A stretch of DNA of 64,000 nt from an uncultured Eubacteriales bacterium (lineage in GTDB: Bacteria; Bacillota; Clostridia; Oscillospirales; CAG-272). Under the pieces are notes generated by a model, which had not been told where the DNA came from, made no database searches, and saw only the letters and a program-made list of their open reading frames with translations. This document shows positions 41,631 through 50,513 of this stretch, in pieces. The stretch is taken from the NCBI GenBank assembly GCA_905210485.1, contig CAJLXA010000001.1, forward strand, positions 41,004 to 105,003. The letters run 5' to 3'. The translations under genes and the position numbers were made by a program. Each line of letters begins with the position of its first letter. The stretch's first letter is position 1.

Positions 41631-44600
41631 GTGAAAAGCATAACCGAAGCCATACGTTGCGACCGGGAATTCCGGCAAGCGGAAGCGACATTCCACGAAG
41701 AACTTTTATCCGACCGTCCGCTCCCGCTCGTCGTGAACGGTCTGTCCGGAGGCGCGGCCGACGCTTTTACCGCCGAACTTCTGCGCACCGCGGTAAAAGA
41801 AAAACGGAACACCGTTCTTCTCGTCTCCGATGAAAAGGAAGCGGCGCGACTCGCGCAGTTCCTCCGAAGCGCCGACGTCCCCGCCGCATATTACCCGAAC
41901 CGCGATTTCAATCTGTATCCCGTCACCGCCTCCCACGACTATGAACGTGAGAGGCTTTCCGTGCTTTTGTCGCTCCTCTCTCCCGGATTCGTCGCCGTAA
42001 CAACGCCGGGGGCGGCCATCCGATACACCATGCCGCCGTCGGTACTCCGCAATGAAAGCATGACGCTGAAACCGGGCGACACGATCCCCCCGGCCGAACT
42101 TGCGCAAAGACTTCTCCGCATCGGTTTCGCCGCGGTCGATACCGTTGAGGGCATCGGCCAGTTTGCGCGGCGCGGAGGTATACTCGATCTCTTTTCGCCC
42201 GGCGAAGATTATCCCGTACGCGTCGAATTTTTCGGGGACGAGATTGACCGTATGGGTCATTTCGACCCGCTGACGCAGCGCCTTTTTGAAAACTGCGACA
42301 GTCTTTCTCTTCTGCCCGCAAAAGAAGTTCTGACCGACGGTACGGCGCGGGAGAAAATCAAAAAAGCCGTTGCGCACCGTCTTGCGGCCGTGAAAAGCGA
42401 AGCCGCGCGCGACACTCTGCAACGCGAAATGCATATTCTCGACAGCGATGAAGAAATCTCTTTTGCCGATAAATACCTCGCGCTTCTCTATGACGCCCCC
42501 GCCACGCTCTTCGATTACGCGGACGCAGAAAATCCCGCCGCCGTTGCCGTTATCGGTTCCGCCGCGGTCAAAAGCGCGTTTGAAGACGCCGCGAAAGCGG
42601 CGGAGGCCGAAGTCTCCGCCATGCTGGAAGACGGCGTTATCACGGGAAAATACGCCCGTTACACCATGCCGCACGCCGATGTCGAATACATCATGCAAAA
42701 ACACGTCGCCGTGCATATCAACGCGTTCTCCGACGGCACAGGCAATATGCGACTTGCCGGCCTTTTCGGCTTCCGTTGCCGTAAAACCGTTTCCTACGGC
42801 GAAAACCTCGCCATGATGGCCGATGACCTCGGCGGTTATATCGACACGGGATACCGCGTTATAATCTGCGTGGAAAACCCCTCCGCTTTGCCGGAATACG
42901 AAAAAACACTGCGGGAAAAAGGATTTTCGCCGACGGTCGCGGACATCGGCACCTTTTCTGTCGAAGAACTTCCCTACGGCACGCTTCTTTTGACGGCGTC
43001 CCGCCTCCCCGAAGGCTTTGAACTGATGAACGCACGCATTGCGGTCATCACAACGGCCGTCGGCGGGAAGAGCGGCCTTCCGAAAAAAAGGGTACAGCGG
43101 CGTGTGCTGAAAAAGGTCGGCGCCGGCGCCCGCATTATGTCCTATGCGGAACTTTCCCCCGGCGACTATGTTGTTCATGACACACACGGTATCGGCCAGT
43201 ATGAGGGCATCGACTCCATGACCATCGGCGGCGTAACGCGCGATTATGTCACGATACGTTATGCCGGCACCGATAAAATTCACATTCCGGCCGACAAGAT
43301 CGAATCGGTATCGAAATATATAGGCGCACGTGCCGAAGACGGCAGCGTCCGCCTTTCGCGCATCGGCGGAACTGAATGGTATCGCGCCAAAGAAAAGGCA
43401 AAACGGGCGGCAAAAGATATTGCGAAAGATCTGATCCGGCTTTATGCCGAACGCAAACGCCGGCCGGGATTTGCCTATCCCGAAGATTGCGATCTTGAGC
43501 GCGAATTTGCCAATTCCTTTGAATTTGAGGAGACAGAACCCCAGCTCAGCGCCATAGAAGAGATCAAACAGGATATGATGCGCCCCTGCCCGATGGATCG
43601 GCTTCTTTGCGGGGACGTCGGATTCGGGAAAACCGAGGTGGCTTTCCGCGCCGTTTTCAAAGCCATTGTCGCGGGAAAACAGGCCGCCATTCTCGTCCCC
43701 ACTACGATCCTTGCGCTCCAGCATTACGAGACCGCTCTGTCCCGCTTCCGCGGCTACCCCGTCGCCGTCGAAATGCTTTCCTCATTCCGTACGCCCAAGG
43801 CGCAGGAAAAGATCCTCCGCCGTCTCGCGCGCGGTGAAATCGACCTTATCATCGGCACTCATTCTCTCCTCGGAAAGAACGTGAAATTCCGCGATCTCGG
43901 ACTTCTTGTCATCGACGAAGAACAGCGCTTCGGCGTGGGACAAAAAGAAAAACTGAAGCAAATGGCCGTCGATGTGGACGTGCTGACCCTTTCCGCCACG
44001 CCGATTCCGCGTACGCTGAATATGGCGATGAGCGGCATACGCGATATGTCGGTGCTGGATGAAGCGCCGCTTGACCGCCACCCCGTACAGACCTACGTCA
44101 TGGAGCATGACGACGCCGTCATAAACGAAGCCATACGCCGTGAATTACGGCGTGCGGGGCAGGTGCTTTATCTGTATAACCGCGTCGAAACCATCGACCT
44201 CTGCGCCGGAAGACTGAAAAAAGCCCTCCCGGACGCCCGCATCGTCTACGCACACGGCAAAATGGAAAAAGACGAACTGGAGGAAATATGGCAGGAACTT
44301 GTGCGCGGGGAAATCGACGTGCTTGTGTGCACCACGATCATCGAAACCGGCGTTGACCTCCCCAATGCCAATACGCTGATTATCGAAGACGCGGATCGCA
44401 TGGGTCTTTCCCAACTGCATCAGATACGCGGCCGCGTCGGTCGGAGCGGCCGTCACGCCTACGCGTATTTCACCTACCGGCGCGGAAAAGCGCTCACCGA
44501 TATTGCCGAGAAGCGGCTTGCCGCAATCCGCGATTATGCGGAATTCGGCGCCGGATTCCGCATTGCGCTCCGCGATCTGGAGATCCGCGGCGCCGGCAAC

Positions 44601-45185
44601 CTGCTCGGTGCGGAACAGCACGGACACATCGACGCCGTCGGCTACGATATGTACGTCCGTCTTCTGAACGAGGCCATTCTCGAAGAAAAAGGAGAAAAAG
44701 CGCCGCCGCCGTTTGAATCCAAAGTGGACATTGCGGAAGACGCCCTGATCCCGAAAAGTTATGTTGCCGGTTCTTCACAGCGCATGGATATGTATAAGAA
44801 GATTTCGCTTATCCGCACAAAAGAGGATATGGACGACGTCACGGACGAATTCTGCGACCGTTTCGGAGAACCGCCGGCCGTAACGCTCCGCCTCTGCTAT
44901 ATTGCGCTCTGCCGCGCCGCGGCGGAAGAAGCGCACATTTCCCGCATAGAGCAGAACGGTGCGGAAATCCGGTTCCACTGCGAAAAGATTGATCTTGCCG
45001 TCTGGTCGGAACTTTTCCTCACATATAAAGGGTTATCGTTCTCCGGCGGTACGCGCCCTTATATCGCGTATAAGATCAAAAAAGGAGAGGACCCCGCCAT
45101 TGTCGCGGCAACCATCACCGCGGATTACTGCCGCGTCATGAAAACGCTGCCGTCTTCCGGGGAAGGAGAAAAAAATGAAGCGTAA
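41631..45185 (+). CDS. mfd: Transcription-repair coupling factor Mfd
   Basis: ATP-dependent translocase that removes stalled RNA polymerase and recruits UvrA. The 1184-residue chain has the UvrB-like N-terminus (LSGGAADAFTAELL, degenerate Walker region), the RNA-polymerase-interacting CarD-like domain (LSPGDYVVHDTHGIGQYEGI), the helicase with GDVGFGKTEVAFRA, DEEQRFGVGQKEK, SATPIPRTLNMA and QIRGRVGRSGRHAYAYF, and the C-terminal TRCF domain. GTG start with GAAGG upstream. The last codons overlap the following lipoprotein gene by 11 nt. Confidence 0.96.
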   Translation: MKSITEAIRCDREFRQAEATFHEELLSDRPLPLVVNGLSGGAADAFTAELLRTAVKEKRNTVLLVSDEKEAARLAQFLRSADVPAAYYPNRDFNLYPVTASHDYERERLSVLLSLLSPGFVAVTTPGAAIRYTMPPSVLRNESMTLKPGDTIPPAELAQRLLRIGFAAVDTVEGIGQFARRGGILDLFSPGEDYPVRVEFFGDEIDRMGHFDPLTQRLFENCDSLSLLPAKEVLTDGTAREKIKKAVAHRLAAVKSEAARDTLQREMHILDSDEEISFADKYLALLYDAPATLFDYADAENPAAVAVIGSAAVKSAFEDAAKAAEAEVSAMLEDGVITGKYARYTMPHADVEYIMQKHVAVHINAFSDGTGNMRLAGLFGFRCRKTVSYGENLAMMADDLGGYIDTGYRVIICVENPSALPEYEKTLREKGFSPTVADIGTFSVEELPYGTLLLTASRLPEGFELMNARIAVITTAVGGKSGLPKKRVQRRVLKKVGAGARIMSYAELSPGDYVVHDTHGIGQYEGIDSMTIGGVTRDYVTIRYAGTDKIHIPADKIESVSKYIGARAEDGSVRLSRIGGTEWYRAKEKAKRAAKDIAKDLIRLYAERKRRPGFAYPEDCDLEREFANSFEFEETEPQLSAIEEIKQDMMRPCPMDRLLCGDVGFGKTEVAFRAVFKAIVAGKQAAILVPTTILALQHYETALSRFRGYPVAVEMLSSFRTPKAQEKILRRLARGEIDLIIGTHSLLGKNVKFRDLGLLVIDEEQRFGVGQKEKLKQMAVDVDVLTLSATPIPRTLNMAMSGIRDMSVLDEAPLDRHPVQTYVMEHDDAVINEAIRRELRRAGQVLYLYNRVETIDLCAGRLKKALPDARIVYAHGKMEKDELEEIWQELVRGEIDVLVCTTIIETGVDLPNANTLIIEDADRMGLSQLHQIRGRVGRSGRHAYAYFTYRRGKALTDIAEKRLAAIRDYAEFGAGFRIALRDLEIRGAGNLLGAEQHGHIDAVGYDMYVRLLNEAILEEKGEKAPPPFESKVDIAEDALIPKSYVAGSSQRMDMYKKISLIRTKEDMDDVTDEFCDRFGEPPAVTLRLCYIALCRAAAEEAHISRIEQNGAEIRFHCEKIDLAVWSELFLTYKGLSFSGGTRPYIAYKIKKGEDPAIVAATITADYCRVMKTLPSSGEGEKNEA

Positions 45186-46227
45186 ATCCCCCATATTCGT
45201 TCTGTTTCTTGCACTCTGCCTGTTTCTCGCGCCGCTTTCCGCCTGCGGGCAGAAAAATATGCTGTCATATGGTTCGGCACGCATTACCGAAGGCATGTAT
45301 CGCTATGCCTATGCAGCGTATAAATTCGTCTATTTAAGCGATTTCAAAAGCAATGCCGACACCGAGGCCGGCTGGCAGACAGTGATGGACAACGGAAAAA
45401 CCGCCGAAGAGAATTTCCGCGATTATTTCGGTGAAATTCTGAAAAGCCGCCTTGTAGCCGCCTCTCTTTATGAGAACTCCCGCGCCGAGAAGAAGTCCAA
45501 CGCCGCCTTACGCGCCGCGGTGGAAAACCTGATTGCCGACGCATTTCTGTATACCGACGCCACGGATAAAGACGGTTATAACCGCTGTCTTGCGCCGTAC
45601 GGCATAACGTATGATGACATGTTTCTCTGGCTCCTGTACGAATACGAATATCATCTTCTCTATACGGGTCTTTACGGTAAAAACGGAAACGGCGTCCTGA
45701 CCGATCCCGCCTGCGCCGAAAGCGTTAAGGATTTTTATACCGCCAATTATCTCCGCGTCCGCGTAGCCTATGTGAAAACAGGGGACACGTCCGCCGCGGC
45801 CGCCGCCGCGTATGCCGACGCCGACAACGATACGGCCTTTGACCGTCTGATTCAGGACTACGCCGAAAACGACGTCACGGACTTTATTTTCTACCGGTAC
45901 GGCAGTTATACGCTGAGTGAAGAACTTCTGACAGCAATCGCCGGACTGTCCGTCGGCGATAATGCCGCGGTCACAGAGGAAGGCGGCGTGTGCTACCTTC
46001 GCCGGTACGCGACAAACGAAGAATACCAAAACAGCGACTACAGCGACTTCTTCACGGATTTCGGCAGTTATGCGGCGCCTTATTGCTACAGCCGCTATCT
46101 CCGCGATTTTTACGATAATATCAAGGCGACGGCCGATACCGCGCCCCGCCCGTCTGAAGTGAAGACGATTCCCGGCGACATTAACGCCGTCAGTCTCTAT
46201 CTCCGCAATACCGACATATATAACTGA
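45175..46227 (+). CDS. PrsA/SurA-like lipoprotein
   Basis: A 350-residue secreted lipoprotein (lipobox PLSAC near residue 24) with the helical N- and C-terminal arms of SurA/PrsA-type foldases and a region near 190-280 (FYTANYLRVRVAYVKT onwards) where a parvulin rotamase domain would lie, though it is short and its catalytic motif is not clear. In Clostridia a prsA-like gene is often placed directly after mfd, as here. It overlaps mfd by 11 nt with GGAAGGAG as its ribosome binding site. Role: likely extracytoplasmic chaperone; isomerase activity uncertain. Confidence 0.75.
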   Translation: MKRKSPIFVLFLALCLFLAPLSACGQKNMLSYGSARITEGMYRYAYAAYKFVYLSDFKSNADTEAGWQTVMDNGKTAEENFRDYFGEILKSRLVAASLYENSRAEKKSNAALRAAVENLIADAFLYTDATDKDGYNRCLAPYGITYDDMFLWLLYEYEYHLLYTGLYGKNGNGVLTDPACAESVKDFYTANYLRVRVAYVKTGDTSAAAAAAYADADNDTAFDRLIQDYAENDVTDFIFYRYGSYTLSEELLTAIAGLSVGDNAAVTEEGGVCYLRRYATNEEYQNSDYSDFFTDFGSYAAPYCYSRYLRDFYDNIKATADTAPRPSEVKTIPGDINAVSLYLRNTDIYN

Positions 46228-46274
46228 ACACGCGCGGCCTTTCCGGTATTTCCGGATTCCCGTCACCCGAATAT

Positions 46275-46310
46275 AAAAACCGGCAGAGACATTGTGTCTC
46301 TGCCGGTTTT
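46275..46310 (+). terminator. Intrinsic terminator
   Basis: 16-bp stem ending in TTTT (AAAACCGGCAGAGACA and its complement, loop TTG). Ends the 38414-46227 series. Confidence 0.85.
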
Positions 46311-46363
46311 CCGTTTGCTTCATGATGGGAAGCATAACAAATTGTATTTGATATTCCGTAAAA

Positions 46364-46386
46364 TTGTAAATAATAATTTACATTTT
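46364..46386. repeat. 23-bp near-palindromic intergenic element, copy 6
   Basis: TTGTAAAT, 4 nt, ATTTACATTTT: the most symmetric copy (TGTAAA, 6 nt, TTTACA). Its end overlaps the htpG stop codon, and it lies between convergent genes. Confidence 0.5.
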
Positions 46387-48265
46387 ACAGCATCAGATTG
46401 CAGGTGAGTTCGCAAAGTTCCGCCGGATTATCGGGCAGGCACCCGTCGCAAAGCCGCGCCTCCGCATACAGAATCTTCGCATAGGAAGCGACCTTATCCT
46501 TATCGCTCTTATAGAGTTCGGAAAGGCGGGCGGCAATCGGATGGGAAGCGTTGATCTCCAATACTACCGAAGCCTTGGCGCCCGGTACGCCTCCCGGCAT
46601 CTTGGACAATACCTTTTCCATCTCGACGGAGAGGCCGCCCTCGCTCGACAAAGCGACCGGGTGATTTTTCAGCGTATTGGTAAAGCGCACGGCGGAAACG
46701 GCGTTTCCGAGCGCTTCTTTCATAGCGGTGAGCAGATCCTTTTCCTCATCGTTCTTTTTCTTCAGGTCTTCCTTTTCCGCGTCGGTACCGATATCCAGGG
46801 TTTCGTCGGAAACGTTCATGAACTTTTTCTTATCGTACTCGCCGAGCATCCTGATAGCGAATTCATCAATATCCTCGGTGAAGCAAAGCACTTCGTACCC
46901 CTTGTCAATCACGGCTTCCGCTTTCGGCAACATGAGCGCCTTTTCCGCCGTTTCGCCGCAGGCATAATAAATCGCCGTCTGTCCCTCTTTCATGCGGGAA
47001 ACATATTCTTTCAGCGTAACATACTTCTTTTCCGCAGAAGACGTAAACAGAATAAGATCCTGAAGCGCCTCTTTATGCGCGCCGTAATCGGCATACAGAC
47101 CGTACTTCAGTTGCGTGCCGAACGCGCGGAAAAACTCCTCGTATTTCTCGCGTTCGGAAGCCAGCATTTTTTCAAGCTCGGTACGTATCTTTTTCTCCAC
47201 GGCCTTGGCAATCAGGCGGAGCTGATAGTCATGCTGAAGCATTTCACGCGAAATATTCAAAGACAGGTCGGCGCTGTCGACAAGTCCTTTGACAAAACTG
47301 AAATAGTCGGGCAAAAGATCGGCGCAACGCTCCGTAATCATCACACCCGATGAATACAGGCACAGTCCTTTTTCATATTCTTTCGTATAATAGTTATACG
47401 GCGCGTGCTTCGGAATAAACAGGAGGGCGTCAAACGTCGCCGTACCCTCGGACTTCGTATGAATCACGCGCGCCGGCTCTTCATAATCATAGAAACGCTC
47501 GCGGTAGAAATTATTATACTCCTCTGCGGTCACTTCTTTCGCCGCTTTCTTCCAAAGCGGAACCATGCTGTTCAGCGTTTCAACCGTTTTTACCGTTTCG
47601 TATTCGTCCTTTGAACCCTCTTTCAGTTTCTGTTCTTCCACTTCCGCCTTGATCGGATAACGGATATAATCGGAATACTTCTTCACCAGTTCACGGATAC
47701 GGTAACTGTCGAGATACTGGCTGTATTTTTCCTCATCGGTATCCTCTTTCAGATGAAGGGTGACCGTTGTGCCGTTCGCCTCGCGTTCTGCCTTTTCAAT
47801 GGTGTATCCGTCAACGCCGGAAGACTCCCAACGGTAGGCGGTGTCACTGCCGTAGGCACGGCTCACCACCGTAATGTTGTCGGCGACCATAAATGCCGAA
47901 TAGAAGCCGACGCCGAACTGACCGATGACGTCGATCTCTTCGTTTTTGCCGTTTTCCTTTTTAAAATCGAAAGAACCGCTCTTGGCAATCGTGCCGAGAT
48001 TGTTTTCAAGCTCGTCCGCGGTCATGCCGCAACCGTTATCCGTAACAGAGAGCGTACGCGCTTCTTTATCGGCGTCAATGCGGATATAATAATCGCTCCG
48101 CGAAAGGCCGACCGATCCGTCGCTGAGCGAGCGGTAATAAAGTTTATCGAGAGCGTCGCTGGCATTGGAGATCAGTTCGCGCAAAAAGATCTCTTTATGC
48201 GTGTAAATGGAATTGATCATCATATCCAGCAGTTTCTGCGACTCGGTTTTAAACTGTTTTTTCAT
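46385..48265 (-). CDS. htpG: Molecular chaperone HtpG (Hsp90)
   Basis: ATP-dependent chaperone of 626 residues. The GHKL ATPase domain shows ELISNASDALDKL, VTDNGCGMTADELENNLGTIAKSG and GQFGVGFYSAFMVAD; the middle domain has the catalytic Arg region NISREMLQHD; the C-terminal dimerisation domain ends in LSELYKSDK and a short tail. The start with AAGGTG upstream (48265) is preferred over the in-frame GTG at 48277. A perfect CIRCE element overlaps the transcript start, so heat control by HrcA is expected; in Bacillus subtilis htpG is not controlled this way. Confidence 0.95.
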   Translation of the reverse strand: MKKQFKTESQKLLDMMINSIYTHKEIFLRELISNASDALDKLYYRSLSDGSVGLSRSDYYIRIDADKEARTLSVTDNGCGMTADELENNLGTIAKSGSFDFKKENGKNEEIDVIGQFGVGFYSAFMVADNITVVSRAYGSDTAYRWESSGVDGYTIEKAEREANGTTVTLHLKEDTDEEKYSQYLDSYRIRELVKKYSDYIRYPIKAEVEEQKLKEGSKDEYETVKTVETLNSMVPLWKKAAKEVTAEEYNNFYRERFYDYEEPARVIHTKSEGTATFDALLFIPKHAPYNYYTKEYEKGLCLYSSGVMITERCADLLPDYFSFVKGLVDSADLSLNISREMLQHDYQLRLIAKAVEKKIRTELEKMLASEREKYEEFFRAFGTQLKYGLYADYGAHKEALQDLILFTSSAEKKYVTLKEYVSRMKEGQTAIYYACGETAEKALMLPKAEAVIDKGYEVLCFTEDIDEFAIRMLGEYDKKKFMNVSDETLDIGTDAEKEDLKKKNDEEKDLLTAMKEALGNAVSAVRFTNTLKNHPVALSSEGGLSVEMEKVLSKMPGGVPGAKASVVLEINASHPIAARLSELYKSDKDKVASYAKILYAEARLCDGCLPDNPAELCELTCNLML

Positions 48266-48295
48266 TGTTATCTTCACCTTATTCGTTTGTCGATT

Positions 48296-48322
48296 TTAGC
48301 ACTCCTTATCTTTGAGTGCTAA
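48296..48322. promoter_or_regulatory. CIRCE operator (HrcA)
   Basis: TTAGCACTC, 9 nt, GAGTGCTAA: full match to the consensus. It lies just downstream of the htpG -10 hexamer. Confidence 0.95.
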
Positions 48323-48326
48323 ATGT

Positions 48327-48354
48327 ATTATAGCACGCTTTTTCCGCTTGTCAA
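48327..48354 (-). promoter_or_regulatory. Promoter of htpG
   Basis: On the minus strand TTGACA, 16 bp, TATAAT, directly followed by CIRCE. Confidence 0.85.
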
Positions 48355-48752
48355 GCATCTTGCATGAAAAAATCACGTTTTACTCCGAATTTTTTTGAGT
48401 AACCGGGCAGACGAAAGGCGATATATGCGCAGTTCCGCATCGGATTTTCCCGTAAAAAACAGTCGGGGCGTGCATTTTGTCCGTACAAAGCGGTAGGATT
48501 CCCCGTGCAATCGTCTTCCGCGCACCCGGCGGGAATCTGCCGCAGGCGGACGTGCGGCATAGGATACCGGCGCTGTCAACGGAAGCATATACGCGTCGTA
48601 ATCCGTCTTATGTTACAATCATAGGACAGTGCGCGGACGTGCCTGCCCTACGTCTTCAGTATCGGCTACGCTGTTGCCGCCCGATGATGCGCAGTCGTCA
48701 TATACGCGTTTTATTTTCCCGTGCACCGCGGCGACCGCACATCCGGCTTCAT
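48355..48752. other. Gene-free stretch between htpG and the flavoprotein
   Basis: About 400 bp at the usual GC content but without a supported gene. Only short frames lacking ribosome binding sites occur. It may be a decayed gene. Confidence 0.4.
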
Positions 48753-48799
48753 ATAAAAAAACCTCCCGCAAGTAGATATTTTGATTCTACTGCAAGAGG
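48753..48799 (-). terminator. Terminator of the flavoprotein gene
   Basis: Imperfect long stem (CCTC...GCA.GTAGA against TCTAC.TGC..GAGG) followed on the minus strand by TTTTTTT. Confidence 0.65.
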
Positions 48800-48856
48800 C
48801 ATTTTATGCAATGACGATTTTATGGGTTCGGTTCCGTAACAGAGGCTTTCCGTTTT

Positions 48857-50236
48857 TTATTTACCGAGGATCTTGTCCGCCACATAAAGACCCATAGCGC
48901 CGCTCTGCGAAAGGCCGCGGGTGATGCCGCTGCCGTCGCCAATCAGATAAAGTCCGTCCGCGATCTCAAAATTGCCGTTATGACGCGGGCGAATGGAATA
49001 ATACTTGTTTTCGCAACCGTAAAGAAGCGTGTCGTCGTTCGCCGTGCCGGGCGCGACCTTGTCGAGCGCGTAAATCGTCTCAATGATATTGGTCAGAGCG
49101 CGGAAAGGCATCACGATGGAAAGGTCGCCGGGAAAAGCGCGCATGGTCGGGGTTACCGTACCGGCGGAAAGACGGTGTTCGTTGGTTCTGCGGCCGCGGA
49201 TAAGATCGCCGAACCGTTGCACCATAATATTGCCTTCGGCCGCAAAGTTGGTGTTCTTTGCGATATTTTCCGCATATTCGGTCGGCTTCGTGAAATCGCC
49301 TTTGAAGTGAATGGACGACAGAATGGCAAAGTTGCAGTTTTCGGTCTTTTTCTCTTTTTCGGCATACGAATGGCCGTTTGCCGTTATGACGCCGTGATTA
49401 TTTTCGGCGGATACAAGTCCGCCCTGATTAAAGCAGAACATACGCGTCCTGTCTTCAAACGTCTTGGTGCGATAAAGGATCTTCGGTTCATAGATACGGG
49501 AAGAGAATTCGCGCCAGATAATATCTTTCATTTCCACGCGCACGCCGATGTCCACCGAGTTTGCGTCCATCGGTACGCCGAATTTTTCGCACATTTTTTT
49601 CACGAAATCGGCGCCGCTGCGTCCGGTTGCAACAATCACTTTTTCACCGTAAACCTCGCTGTCGCCGTCCGCGGTGCGGAGAGAAACGCGGTATCCGCCC
49701 TCCGCATAATCAAGGCCGAGACATTCGGCGCGGGACAGCATCGTCACACCGGCCGCCTCCAGTTTTTCAATCAGGGCGAGCATCGTCCTATAGTTTTTAT
49801 CGGTTCCGAGATGGCGCACATTCATATCGAGAAGTTGCAGATTGTTCTGCAGGCACTTCAGGCGCAGTTCTTCGGACGAGCGGTAAAGCGGCGGATAATC
49901 GTCGGAAAAGCTGTGAAGAACATCGTCCACCTGATTTATGTATACCATCGCCGTATCGTCGCCGACTTCGTCTCCCATCGTGCCACCGTACGCGGTACCG
50001 AGATTGAACTTACCGTCCGAAAAAGCGCCGGCGCCCGCATAACCGCTCGTAATACTGCAGATAGCGCAATGCAGGCAGGCCTTTGAACGGCCGGCAGGGC
50101 AATGACGCTTTGTCAGCGGCATCCCTTTTTCCGCGATGAGAATCCGCATCGCGGGATTTTCTTCTTTCAGACGGTGCGCGGCCATCAGGCCGCCGATGCC
50201 GCCACCGATAATAACAATGTCGTAACGGGAATCCAT
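48857..50236 (-). CDS. NAD(P)/FAD-dependent oxidoreductase
   Basis: A 459-residue flavoprotein of the COG2509 type: Rossmann loop YDIVIIGGGIGGLMAAHRL at the start, then a cysteine cluster HCPAGRSKACLHCAICS (about 46-62) that could bind an iron-sulfur cluster, the GAGAFSDGKFNLGTAYGG signature, VIVATGRSGADFVKK, and the closing FAD motif LYLIGDGSGITRGLSQSGAMGLYVAD. The frame extends 19 residues upstream, but AAGAGG before the ATG at 50236 fits better. Substrate unknown; it is a single gene with its own promoter. Confidence 0.88.
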   Translation of the reverse strand: MDSRYDIVIIGGGIGGLMAAHRLKEENPAMRILIAEKGMPLTKRHCPAGRSKACLHCAICSITSGYAGAGAFSDGKFNLGTAYGGTMGDEVGDDTAMVYINQVDDVLHSFSDDYPPLYRSSEELRLKCLQNNLQLLDMNVRHLGTDKNYRTMLALIEKLEAAGVTMLSRAECLGLDYAEGGYRVSLRTADGDSEVYGEKVIVATGRSGADFVKKMCEKFGVPMDANSVDIGVRVEMKDIIWREFSSRIYEPKILYRTKTFEDRTRMFCFNQGGLVSAENNHGVITANGHSYAEKEKKTENCNFAILSSIHFKGDFTKPTEYAENIAKNTNFAAEGNIMVQRFGDLIRGRRTNEHRLSAGTVTPTMRAFPGDLSIVMPFRALTNIIETIYALDKVAPGTANDDTLLYGCENKYYSIRPRHNGNFEIADGLYLIGDGSGITRGLSQSGAMGLYVADKILGK

Positions 50237-50349
50237 GGGTACCTCTTTTCCGTTTCCTTTTCCTGTCCGTCGTATCCGATGAAGCATATGCAAAAGAATT
50301 ATTTATATAAAGGAAACTTGCTATATATGTATTTTATCGCAACGGTATC

Positions 50350-50378
50350 AGTATACCATAAAGCGCGCGGACTGTCAA
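50350..50378 (-). promoter_or_regulatory. Promoter of the flavoprotein gene
   Basis: On the minus strand TTGACA, 17 bp, TATACT; leader of about 107 nt. Confidence 0.75.
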
Positions 50379-50470
50379 GTGGCAAAAGTACGGAAAACGC
50401 ATGTCCGAAACCGGGTCTTTTCCACAAAATGCCTTGACTGCTCCCTGTATTTTCACAGGTTATACGGCAT

Positions 50471-50506
50471 GAAAAGAGCCTTCACCGAAGGCGAAAGCTC
50501 TTTTTC
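50471..50506 (-). terminator. Intrinsic terminator
   Basis: GAAAAGAGC/GCTCTTTTTC with an inner CCTTC/GAAGG; ends the Cys-motif lipoprotein gene. Confidence 0.7.
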
Positions 50507-50513
50507 CTGTACT

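Noticed and set aside
41706..43724. 672-codon open frame opposite mfd
   Set aside because: Entirely antisense to the well-supported mfd gene; composition is that of a shadow frame.
46364..46386. TyrR box (TGTAAA, 6 nt, TTTACA)
   Set aside because: The match is exact, but TyrR is a proteobacterial regulator and this copy lies between convergent genes; it is better treated as one of the recurrent 23-bp elements.
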